Below, in pieces: positions 9,019 to 16,181 of a stretch of 26,286 nucleotides of DNA (positions are counted from its first letter, which is position 1; each line of letters begins with the position of its first letter). A model generated the notes under the pieces. That model worked only from the letters and a program-made list of their open reading frames with translations, did no database searches and was not told the origin of the DNA. The stretch covers positions 1 through 26,286 of the forward strand of contig JBCBZH010000024.1 of NCBI GenBank assembly GCA_039815415.1. The letters run 5' to 3'. This stretch comes from JBCBZH01 sp039815415 (lineage in GTDB: Bacteria > Bacteroidota > Rhodothermia > Rhodothermales > Rubricoccaceae). Both the position numbers and the translations under genes were made by a program.

Positions 9019-9059
9019 CAAAGGAGGTGCCGCACTGAAATCACCCGTCTGCTCCTTTG
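9019..9059. promoter_or_regulatory. inverted repeat between divergent kinase and dprA-like genes
   Basis: CAAAGGAG at 9019-9026 is repeated in inverse as CTCCTTTG at 9052-9059, an 8-bp perfect match with a 25-base spacer, inside the 143-base divergent intergenic region. It could be an operator. The left arm also contains AAAGGAGGT, a full Shine-Dalgarno complement, but no start codon follows at a useful distance. No sigma-type promoter could be assigned with confidence. Confidence 0.3.
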
Positions 9060-9131
9060 TAGGCCACCGCACGCCAGATTCGGCCCCGTCTAGCAGTCCC
9101 ATTCGTAACGTGCGCGTTCCTTCCCGCCCTC

Positions 9132-9974
9132 ATGTCTGCTGGTTTCGCCCTCGCGCTGCTGTCGGTGGATGGCCTTGGCCAGACCACTGCACACCGCCTT
9201 CTGGATCGCTTCCCGACCTGGGACGCGCTTCGCGCCACGCCGCGCGAGCAGGTCCGTCTTCGGCTCAAAGGGACCCCGCGCGTAGACCATCTCCTCGACG
9301 TGATCCTGAGCGACGGCTTCGACACGGACCACCTCACGCCAGCTCGAGGGACCGTGGATACTCTCCGGCAGCGTGGCATTCACCCGATCGCTCCGAGCAG
9401 CGAGGCCTGGCCCAGCGGTCTCAACGACCTCGACCGCTCGGACCGCCCCGTCGTGCTCTATGCCTACGGTCACCTCGATGCACTGGCCCGCCCTGCGCTT
9501 GCCTGCCTGGGCCGCCCTCCCCTTTCGCCGGATGCGTTCGAGGCGTCCCAGGCGCTCGCACGCCACGCGCTGGCGATGGGCGCGGGCCTGGTAGTGGGTG
9601 CGCAGAGCGGCTTCGACGTTGCCTTGCAGAAGCTGTCCCTCGGTGCCAACCGGGGCGCGGTGGCAGTGCTCAACTGCGGGCTGGCGAAACTCGAGACCAG
9701 CCTCCGCCCGGCAGCGACCGCCCTCACGCGCGGCGGCGGCCTGCTGCTCTCTCCGTTCCCGATGACGCACGGCCCCTTCGACCATGACGACCGCGAGCGC
9801 GCACATGTGCAAGCGGCCTTGGGCCGCGCCGTGAGCGTCGTTGGTGCTACGGACGGGTCTCCCGAGCAACGTGCCAGCGCATGGGCCGACGCGGCGGCAC
9901 GTCCGGTAGCGTCCCCAGATGGCACGGCTGCGCCCGAGGCGGTGTGGGCCACACTCTGGCCGGGCGCCTCGTGA
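9132..9974 (+). CDS. DprA-like (DNA processing protein A family) protein
   Basis: DprA binds incoming single-stranded DNA and loads RecA during natural transformation. This 280-residue product has the family layout: an N-terminal HhH/SAM-like region (GLGQTTAHRLLDRFPTWDAL), the strand-turn before the first Rossmann motif (VVLYAYGHLDAL), and the core GAGLVVGAQSGFDVALQKLSLGANRGAVAVLNCGL. The core corresponds to the canonical 'SGxAxGID..AH..AL...G.TIAVL..G' motif. It deviates: 'SGLARGID' has become VGAQSGFD, the usual 'GSR' motif reads CLGRP, and the C-terminal winged helix seems absent. It is therefore a divergent member, possibly a paralogue. The stop overlaps the start of the next gene by four bases (GTGA), so the two are probably co-translated. 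Confidence 0.82.
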   Translation: MSAGFALALLSVDGLGQTTAHRLLDRFPTWDALRATPREQVRLRLKGTPRVDHLLDVILSDGFDTDHLTPARGTVDTLRQRGIHPIAPSSEAWPSGLNDLDRSDRPVVLYAYGHLDALARPALACLGRPPLSPDAFEASQALARHALAMGAGLVVGAQSGFDVALQKLSLGANRGAVAVLNCGLAKLETSLRPAATALTRGGGLLLSPFPMTHGPFDHDDRERAHVQAALGRAVSVVGATDGSPEQRASAWADAAARPVASPDGTAAPEAVWATLWPGAS

Positions 9975-10885
9975 CCCGAGCCGTTTTCGTATTCGTGGAT
10001 GGCATCGGGCTGGGGGCTTCCTCCGCCTCGAACCCGTTCGTCACAACGCCTTTGCCCGGCTTCGCCCGTCTCGCTGGCGAGCACACATGGACGAACGAAA
10101 CCCCAGAGATTCGCCAGCCCGACCACGTCTTCCGCCCTATCGATGCCACACTAGGCATGGAAGGATTGCCCCAGAGTGGAACCGGGCAGGCCGCACTGTT
10201 GACAGGTCTCAATGCCGCACAGATCCATGGTCGTCACTTCGGACCGTACCCTCCAACCACGGTCCGGCCGAATGTGGAGGCATCCAGCATCTTCGCCCAA
10301 CTCGTCGAGACTGGTTGCGCCGCCGACCAGCTCGCCTTTGCCAATGCCTACCCTGACCGCTTCTTCCGATTCGTAGAGGCCCGGGGGCGATGGACCACAA
10401 CCACACTCGCTGCGCACTCTGCTGGCGTCCGCCTCCGAACAGCGGCAGACCTCAAGGCTGGGCTGGCGATTCCAGCCGACCTCACGGGCGTCGGCTGGCA
10501 GCGGGTGATCGACCGGACTTTCGTGCCGTTCGAGGAAGCCGAATCGGCACGGCGCGTGCGCCAGCTCGTTGACGCACACCGCCTCACGCTGGTGGAATAC
10601 TACCTGACGGACAAGGCCGGGCACAGCCAGGACCCCGAACGGGCCGCCTCCGTCTTGGCCTCCCTAGACCGATTCCTGAGTCACCTCATCGACGCACTCG
10701 ACCGGTCCCGCCACTTGCTCGTGCTGACCAGCGACCACGGCAACCTTGAGGACCTGTCGGTGAAAACCCATACCCGCAACCCTGTCCCTTTCGTCGCTCT
10801 GGGACCCAATGCGGACCGATTTGGTGACGCCAGCTCACTCCTGGACATCACGCCACAACTGGTCAGCGTCCTCACGCAGGACTGA
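9971..10885 (+). CDS. alkaline-phosphatase-superfamily metalloenzyme
   Basis: The 304-residue product has features of the metalloenzyme superfamily that includes phosphopentomutase and cofactor-independent phosphoglycerate mutase. The N-terminal metal-ligand motif is FVFVDGIGLG, the nucleophile region is GLPQSGTGQAALLTG, and the C-terminal metal site is TSDHGNLED. It is shorter than true phosphoglycerate mutases, so the substrate is unknown. GTG 9971 was chosen because homology begins at VTRAVFVFVDG and because it overlaps the dprA-like stop by four bases; the frame is open upstream to 9881 inside that gene. Only 14 bases separate its end from the convergent PAS protein gene. Confidence 0.85.
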   Translation: MTRAVFVFVDGIGLGASSASNPFVTTPLPGFARLAGEHTWTNETPEIRQPDHVFRPIDATLGMEGLPQSGTGQAALLTGLNAAQIHGRHFGPYPPTTVRPNVEASSIFAQLVETGCAADQLAFANAYPDRFFRFVEARGRWTTTTLAAHSAGVRLRTAADLKAGLAIPADLTGVGWQRVIDRTFVPFEEAESARRVRQLVDAHRLTLVEYYLTDKAGHSQDPERAASVLASLDRFLSHLIDALDRSRHLLVLTSDHGNLEDLSVKTHTRNPVPFVALGPNADRFGDASSLLDITPQLVSVLTQD

Positions 10886-10899
10886 CCCACCAGGGTGGA

Positions 10900-12330
10900 T
10901 CAGACGGGGATGAGCCGTGCGATGCCGCCGATTCGCATTCCTTCGGCATCGAAAACGGGATGCGCCTCGATACCGAACAGCATGATGCGCCCAGAGGCGG
11001 TTCGCAGCCCAGCTTGGCCGGACCACGGATCCCCACCGCGCACCGACCGTGCGATCTCAGCCCGCTGGGATGGATCCGCGAACAACCGCGCCACGCCTCC
11101 TTCAGTCCGCAAGCCCAGCGCGGTGTAGCCCACGATCTCGCGCAAGGCAGGGCTGAGGAAGATCGGGGATCCTTCCCCGTCCACCATCACCACCGCCTCC
11201 TGGGACAATCGAAGGACCGCTTCCAGTCGGCTCCGCTCGGCGGGCCGGAGCGTCCGTTCGGTCAGCTCCGTGGTGACGCACAGCACTCCAAACGCTTCAT
11301 TGACGCCGAGAGAGAACGGCGTGTAGTGCGCCTCGAAGCGCCGCGCGCCGCTGAGAGTCAGGATGTCGGTAAACACCTCTCCATCCAGGGCTCGAAGTAC
11401 GTTATCGATCATGCGAGGCTTGTCCCGATACGCCTCGAAGAACGAGACCCCTTGCATCCCCAGGCCTTCCATCTCCTGCCCCATGGTGAGCAAGAACGCT
11501 CCCTCTGCATCGACAACGAACGCTGTTATCGGGGCCTGATCGAGGATGGTCTCGAGGACCACCCTGAAGAAATCGGCTCGATACGCCTCGCGGCTGGCCT
11601 CGCGGCTGGCCTCGCTCCGGTCCACCCCCACAGCACGAAACCCGCTCCCCGCTCGAGCCACCGTCCAGTAAAGCATCAACGGACGCCCGGCGCGAGCGCG
11701 CATCTGTATAAACCGGCCAGCGCGTCCGCCGTGTGCTTGGCGAAGGGCGTCCACAGCGCCAGCTCGAGCATCCGACGAAAACAGCGAAGCAAACCGCGCT
11801 CCCGAGGCCGCTTCGCCGAAGTCTGACTGAAGCGAGGGCGACGCCCGAAGGTCTACGAGCCGTCCCTCCGCATTCAAGGTGACCACCACGGATCCCGTCG
11901 CGACCAGCACCGCGTCTCGGTCTGCCTGGACCGACTGAAACCGTGTGACCGCCTCAGCCCGCGCGACAGCCACCAACAGCGCACGCCCTACAGACTGCGG
12001 ACTCAGATCGCTGCGCCCGACGAAGTCAGCGGCTCCCTCGTCGGCAATGGCCTCGAAGCCTGCACTCAGCTCATCCACAACGGCGATCACCGGTACGTAG
12101 GCGCCTACTCGCGCCAGCGCGAGGGTCAACGATGCGCTGGCGTCAGGCCCGGCCGTCGAGGGAGCGAAGCACACGTCGACCAGCCCGTTCTGAATGATCT
12201 CAAGGGCATCTGCAACCGATGACACACAGTCGATCTCGGCCGCTAGCCCGGAGTCCCGGACGCTCTCCGCCAGCGCAGCACTGTCTTCCTCGATTGAGAC
12301 GAAGAGGACACGAACGGACGGAGTGGACAT
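10900..12330 (-). CDS. PAS-domain protein with N-terminal pseudo-receiver, no output domain
   Basis: The 476-residue product starts with a receiver-like fold (VRVLFVSIEEDSAAL, residues 6-125). The position of the phospho-accepting Asp appears to be Ala (about residue 56, in VDVCFAPS), so it is probably not phosphorylated. Three PAS-like sensory segments follow (about 134-240, 255-365 and 366-476), the last with GYTALGL and RIGGIARL. No HisKA, HATPase, GGDEF, EAL or DNA-binding domain is present. It may act as an adaptor or sensor for another protein, conceivably the hybrid kinase nearby, whose N-terminus has the same degenerate fold. A short tandem duplication at about 11586-11616 encodes EASREASREA. 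Confidence 0.85.
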   Translation of the reverse strand: MSTPSVRVLFVSIEEDSAALAESVRDSGLAAEIDCVSSVADALEIIQNGLVDVCFAPSTAGPDASASLTLALARVGAYVPVIAVVDELSAGFEAIADEGAADFVGRSDLSPQSVGRALLVAVARAEAVTRFQSVQADRDAVLVATGSVVVTLNAEGRLVDLRASPSLQSDFGEAASGARFASLFSSDARAGAVDALRQAHGGRAGRFIQMRARAGRPLMLYWTVARAGSGFRAVGVDRSEASREASREAYRADFFRVVLETILDQAPITAFVVDAEGAFLLTMGQEMEGLGMQGVSFFEAYRDKPRMIDNVLRALDGEVFTDILTLSGARRFEAHYTPFSLGVNEAFGVLCVTTELTERTLRPAERSRLEAVLRLSQEAVVMVDGEGSPIFLSPALREIVGYTALGLRTEGGVARLFADPSQRAEIARSVRGGDPWSGQAGLRTASGRIMLFGIEAHPVFDAEGMRIGGIARLIPV

Positions 12331-12465
12331 CGCGGAGGGGTGGGCGAATCGGGTCGTCGTTACTGACGTCGGGACATATTCCGATTCACGAACGAGTCTC
12401 GAAATTAGCAGACGTGCCTAACTTTGAATCCTGTGCGATGCCCAATTTCTATTTCTGCGTTCTGA

Positions 12466-12987
12466 ATGGCTCGTCGATCCAAATACACCCAGGAGGTGCT
12501 CTCACCGATCGTTGCAGACTGTCGATCGATGGGACAGGTGCTCGACAGACTTGGGCTGAAGCGCACTGGCGGCAATTACCGCCACATTACACAGCGAATC
12601 CGCGCGTACTCCATTGATACGTCCCACTTCTTAGGGAAGGGGTGGGCGAGAGGGCTTACGCAAGAAACCTCCGATTCTGTAGCCTTGTCAGCCCGATTCA
12701 ACCGACTACCTGACTCGGAGGTCTTCAAGCTGGGTTCTACATACCAACTCAGTAAACTGAGAAGCCGGTTACTCCAGCTCGGGCTCGAGTATGTATGCGC
12801 GGAGTGCGGAATCTCAACATGGCGTGAGCAGCCACTTACACTCCACGTTGATCACATCAACGGAAACACTTCTGACGCTAGATTAGAGAACCTTCGCTTC
12901 CTTTGTCCCAATTGCCACCAGCAAACTCGGACATGGGGAAGCAAGAAATCTGCCGGGGTGGCGGAACGGTCTACGCGCCAGTTTTAG
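12466..12987 (+). CDS. HNH endonuclease
   Basis: This 173-residue protein has an N-terminal helical DNA-binding-like part (IVADCRSMGQVLDRLGLKRTG, about 15-35) and a C-terminal HNH nuclease. The nuclease shows CAEC at the first zinc knuckle, HVDHINGNTSDARLENLRFLC as the beta-beta-alpha metal core, and CPNCH as the second knuckle. The architecture matches free-standing HNH proteins of phages and mobile introns. The last dozen residues are encoded by the 5' half of a tRNA-Leu gene, and the stop TAG is the anticodon triplet. The natural C-terminus of such proteins usually lies just after CPNCHxQT, so the tail was probably captured. DNA here is A+T-richer than the flanks, which fits acquisition. 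Confidence 0.9.
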   Translation: MARRSKYTQEVLSPIVADCRSMGQVLDRLGLKRTGGNYRHITQRIRAYSIDTSHFLGKGWARGLTQETSDSVALSARFNRLPDSEVFKLGSTYQLSKLRSRLLQLGLEYVCAECGISTWREQPLTLHVDHINGNTSDARLENLRFLCPNCHQQTRTWGSKKSAGVAERSTRQF

Positions 12988-13034
12988 GAACTGGTGTCCG
13001 AAAGGGCTTGCAGGTTCGAATCCTGTCCCCGGTA
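12952..13034 (+). tRNA. tRNA-Leu (anticodon UAG)
   Basis: The 83-base cloverleaf folds as follows: acceptor GCCGGGG with CCCCGGT (one G-U pair at the end), D-arm beginning GCGG, anticodon stem CCAGT/ACTGG with loop TTTAGGA giving anticodon UAG at 12985-12987, and a long class II variable arm (GTCC-GAAA-GGGC). The T arm is GCAGG-TTCGAAT-CCTGT, and the discriminator is A at 13034. The CCA end is not encoded. The long variable arm and UAG anticodon identify a leucine tRNA reading CUN codons. Its 5' 36 bases overlap the end of the HNH gene, so its promoter must lie inside that gene or upstream. Confidence 0.95.
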
Positions 13035-13079
13035 CAGCGCACGGGGCGTCTCAACGCCGAGATCGCCTCGCTAAGATTC

Positions 13080-13117
13080 AAGCCCGGTTCGCCGTACACT
13101 CGACGAACCGGGCTTTT
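13080..13117 (+). terminator. rho-independent terminator after tRNA-Leu
   Basis: AAGCCCGGTTCG and CGAACCGGGCTT form a perfect 12-bp stem with a 12-base loop, followed directly by TTTT. This is the clearest intrinsic terminator in the window. It closes the tRNA-Leu transcript and insulates the lipoprotein gene that starts 19 bases later. Confidence 0.88.
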
Positions 13118-13135
13118 CTCGTCTCCCCTCTGCCG

Positions 13136-15241
13136 ATGCGCCTCGCCTGTCTCGCCCTTGCCATTCTCCTCGTCGGTTGCGGCCACTCCAATCCCGCCAG
13201 CTCGCAGTTCGCCTCCGCGGCATCGAGCGAGCCCGCAGCAGCTCTTGAGCGCCCGGCCGATGGCCTGCTGCTAAGCCCTGACCTTCAGGCTCTGGTCGAT
13301 CTCCAGGTCCGGCGCGATGCCGACGGGCTGGCGATTGCCCTCAGCCACGAGGATCCCCAGGTGCGGGCGCGGGCTGCATTCGGGCTGGCGTCCGTGCAGG
13401 CTCCCTCTGCCGTGGAGGCACTTCGCGTCGCCCTCGGAGATCCGGCGCCGGCCGTGCGGGCGGATGCCGCCTTCGCACTCGGCCAATCTGCGGACACCAC
13501 TCTCGGGGTCGCCCTGCTGACTGCGCTTCGCACGGAGACCTCGCCGACCGTCCAGCGCGAGTTGATCGATGCCATTGGCAAGGTGGGGCTCAAGGCAGAC
13601 CTGAGCGACCTGCTTCGGATGCCGCTGCCCGCACAGCGCGAGGCAGACCGAGCTCTGGCCGTCGCTCGCCTCGCTCAGCGCGACCAGATGCTCCCCTCAG
13701 GCTGGGCGTGGCTCGCGGGGCGACTCCAGGCCCCACGCGCATTGGTGCGTGAGAACGCGGCCTACGCGTTCGTCCGGGTGCCCGCCAACGCGTGGGCTGC
13801 CCATGCCGACGCAGTGCGCGCCGCTCTCGACCAGCTCGAGAACGCCGACCCGGCACGGATGCACCTCGCACGGGCCCTTGGGCGACTCGAGGGCCCACAG
13901 GACATCCCTCGCCTCGTGGACGCTCTCGGGAATGCCGACGACTGGCGGACGCGGTCCAACGCTGCCCGCTCGCTGCAAGAGTTTGTGTCCACCAGCTCGG
14001 TACGGGACGCGCTTGCCGCGACCGTCGCCAACGATCCGCACGCGCTCGTTGCGCTGACGGCCGCCAACGCGCTGGCGACCTTCGACGCGCCGACGCAGAC
14101 CGATAGCGACCGAGCCGCAGCGGTCGTGGCAGGGTCTCGCCCGGCCCCGGTTCGAGCTGCACTGCTTCCCATCCTGGCGCGAACGGGGCGAGACGATCTG
14201 GTGCGCGCTCAGGCTGCGCCATCGCCGGAAGCGCCCGCGCTGCTCCGCCGCGCCGCGCTCCGCGCCCTTGGCACCTCTGACGACAGCGCCTCGCTCGACC
14301 TCCTGTTCGCCGCGGCCGCGGATGAGACGGCCATCGTCGCCTCAACGGCGCTTGGCGCCCTCCGGTCTCGCTGGAATGAGAGCAAGCCTGCCCAGGCTCA
14401 GCGGTATTTCGATGCCTTCGCCGCGGGCGTGAGTCGCAACGATCTGGCGACGACAACGCTGGCCGCTCCTGCACTGGCAGACTCCGCATTCTGGGACCTC
14501 GGCGCGGGTCCCCTCCTCAAGCAGGTGTACCGCGAGATGACATCCCCTGCTGATGTGGAGCCGATGGCTGCCATTCTGCAAGCGCTTGGTCAAATCCACG
14601 ATGGGTCCAGCATCGACTTTCTGCTCGGAGTGACCGTGGAAGGCGAGCATCCCGTCCTGCGCCGAGCGGCTCGGGATGCGCTCAACGAGCGCCTGGTCGA
14701 TGGCGTGGATGTGGAGATCTCCGGCGACGACGCAACGAGCGGCACCACATCCATCGACTGGGCTCACCTCGCAAAGCTAGGCGAGCACCCCCGCCTGACG
14801 CTCGAAACCTCCAGAGGAACCGTGGTGATCGAGATGGATTCTGAGGCGGCTCCGCAAACGGTCCAGATGATCACCCGAACGGCTGCAGGGGGCCTCTACG
14901 ACGGCGTGCCCTTCCACCGGGTGGTGTCCAACTTCGTGGCTCAGGGCGGGGACTACTTCCGCCGTGACGGCTGGGGTGGACCCGAGACGCCCATCCGAAG
15001 CGAGTTCACGCGCATCCGCTATGAGACCGGCACCATCGGGATGGCGAGTTCGGGCAAAGACACCGAAGGCGTCCAGTTCTTCGTCACCCACAGCCCACAG
15101 CCTCATCTCGACGGGCGCTACACCGCCTTTGGGCGCGTCCTCCGCGGCCAGAAGGTGATCGACGCGCTGGTGGAAGGCGATCTCGTTACGCGCGCGAGAG
15201 TCCTCCCGGATCAGCGGCCCTTGACGACGGCCCCAGAGTGA
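13136..15241 (+). CDS. HEAT-repeat lipoprotein with C-terminal cyclophilin-type prolyl isomerase domain
   Basis: The 701-residue product begins with a lipoprotein signal peptide ending in LVGC (lipid-modified Cys15), so it is exported and membrane-anchored. Residues about 45-530 are Ala/Leu-rich HEAT-like helical repeats (for example DPQVRARAAFGLASVQ and DPAPAVRADAAFALGQ), probably a binding scaffold. Residues about 548-690 are a cyclophilin-type peptidyl-prolyl isomerase with GLYDGVPFHRVVSNFVAQGGD, GTIGMASSGKDTEGVQFFVT and LDGRYTAFGRVLRGQKVID. The catalytic Arg in FHR and the Gln in VAQGG are present. The likely role is folding of exported or outer-membrane proteins. A promoter is expected in the short gap after the terminator but was not identified. 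Confidence 0.92.
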   Translation: MRLACLALAILLVGCGHSNPASSQFASAASSEPAAALERPADGLLLSPDLQALVDLQVRRDADGLAIALSHEDPQVRARAAFGLASVQAPSAVEALRVALGDPAPAVRADAAFALGQSADTTLGVALLTALRTETSPTVQRELIDAIGKVGLKADLSDLLRMPLPAQREADRALAVARLAQRDQMLPSGWAWLAGRLQAPRALVRENAAYAFVRVPANAWAAHADAVRAALDQLENADPARMHLARALGRLEGPQDIPRLVDALGNADDWRTRSNAARSLQEFVSTSSVRDALAATVANDPHALVALTAANALATFDAPTQTDSDRAAAVVAGSRPAPVRAALLPILARTGRDDLVRAQAAPSPEAPALLRRAALRALGTSDDSASLDLLFAAAADETAIVASTALGALRSRWNESKPAQAQRYFDAFAAGVSRNDLATTTLAAPALADSAFWDLGAGPLLKQVYREMTSPADVEPMAAILQALGQIHDGSSIDFLLGVTVEGEHPVLRRAARDALNERLVDGVDVEISGDDATSGTTSIDWAHLAKLGEHPRLTLETSRGTVVIEMDSEAAPQTVQMITRTAAGGLYDGVPFHRVVSNFVAQGGDYFRRDGWGGPETPIRSEFTRIRYETGTIGMASSGKDTEGVQFFVTHSPQPHLDGRYTAFGRVLRGQKVIDALVEGDLVTRARVLPDQRPLTTAPE

Positions 15242-15286
15242 GTCCGCGCAGCGGCACACCTGTGGATGTCACGTCGTCATGTCGCT

Positions 15287-15315
15287 CGAATTCCGCTCTG
15301 TCCTAGCCGAATTCG
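15287..15315. terminator. weak inverted repeat between convergent genes
   Basis: CGAATTCCGC and GCCGAATTCG pair over 10 positions with one mismatch and a 9-base loop. It lies in the 80-base gap where the isomerase lipoprotein gene and the J-domain gene converge. No T-tract is visible; a bidirectional terminator is only a guess. Confidence 0.3.
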
Positions 15316-15321
15316 CGGTGC

Positions 15322-16092
15322 CTACCCCTTCGCGTGAGCGTCAACGAGCTGGCGAACCGCCGCAGCGTCGCCGTCTATCGCCAGTGCGTAGCGGTCTGAG
15401 GTGACGTAGGTGGCCGAGGCGAGGCGCCGGACCGCAGCGGGCGTGAGCTGCAGGTGAAGGGTGCCATTGGAATCCTCCTCAGCGCCGGTGATATCCGCCC
15501 ACGCCAGCATGTCGCCTGTACGGAGGTCGCGGACACCGCGCCAGCCGAGATCCACTGCCCACACCGAGGACTCGGTAGTCCGGATGATCGCCGCGACCGT
15601 CACCAGCCCGAAGACAACCACGCTGGCGATGGCCGCCAGCAGAGCGCTGGGCATCAGCTCGAAGCGCGCGAGTGAAATCGGCAGAACGAACGGGGCCGAT
15701 CCGGCCAGCGCCAGCCCGAGGGCAACGCCAGCGGCACATCGCCACGTGGAGAGCTTGTCCATCAGCACCGCCACCGGAGACCGTTTTAGATCTACACGCA
15801 TCTGCTGCCACGTCTTGCCTACCCGTACGCTGCCCCGGCGACGCTCCACTTCGAAGGCTGCAAAGACGGCCTGCTGCACGATCTGCCCCACATCAAAGGC
15901 ATCGTCCCCGGTGTCCTCGCGAAGCGTCTCGTAGGCCTCCTTGACTTCGATGAAACGCTCCCGAGCATCCGGCCCGGGGTTCCGATCCGGGTGGAGCGTG
16001 AACGCCAGCTTGCGATATGCCTTGCGGATCTCGTCCTGCGTAGCGGCCTCAGAGACGCCTAGGAGAGCATGAGGAGTGGATGCAGCAGTCAT
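15322..16092 (-). CDS. membrane J-domain protein with PH-like tail
   Basis: The 256-residue product carries an N-terminal J domain (residues about 6-62) with the HPD motif at 34-36, which stimulates Hsp70 (DnaK) ATPase. Two hydrophobic helices follow (about 117-138 and 148-170), then a soluble beta-rich tail (VWAVDLGWRGVRDL, LAWADITGAEED). The zinc-finger and client-binding domains of true DnaJ are missing, so it is a specialised co-chaperone that probably recruits DnaK to the inner membrane. The tail resembles that of the protein at 2468-3016. The neighbouring prolyl isomerase and envelope genes fit a role in membrane or export proteostasis, which is inference. Confidence 0.88.
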   Translation of the reverse strand: MTAASTPHALLGVSEAATQDEIRKAYRKLAFTLHPDRNPGPDARERFIEVKEAYETLREDTGDDAFDVGQIVQQAVFAAFEVERRRGSVRVGKTWQQMRVDLKRSPVAVLMDKLSTWRCAAGVALGLALAGSAPFVLPISLARFELMPSALLAAIASVVVFGLVTVAAIIRTTESSVWAVDLGWRGVRDLRTGDMLAWADITGAEEDSNGTLHLQLTPAAVRRLASATYVTSDRYALAIDGDAAAVRQLVDAHAKG

Positions 16093-16149
16093 GGCCGAGC
16101 GTACGTCGTGGTGTGCTCAGACCCAACACCAACGCCATGCCGTCTCACT

Positions 16150-16168
16150 CGAGGTGGCGTTCACCTCG
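16150..16168 (-). terminator. hairpin downstream of porD
   Basis: CGAGGTG and CACCTCG form a perfect 7-bp stem around a 5-base loop, 13 bases beyond the porD stop and 57 bases before the J-domain start. It is placed to end or attenuate the porD transcript. There is no T-tract. The remainder of this 89-base gap shows nothing else. Confidence 0.45.
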
Positions 16169-16181
16169 CTGTTGCGGGACG

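Noticed and set aside
11586..11616. Tandem duplication encoding EASREASREA as a regulatory repeat
   Set aside because: It is a short in-frame duplication inside a helical linker of the PAS protein, readily explained by slippage.
12466..13117. Complete integrated genetic element at the tRNA-Leu gene
   Set aside because: No integrase, no second tRNA fragment and no attachment repeat is visible; only a single HNH gene is present.
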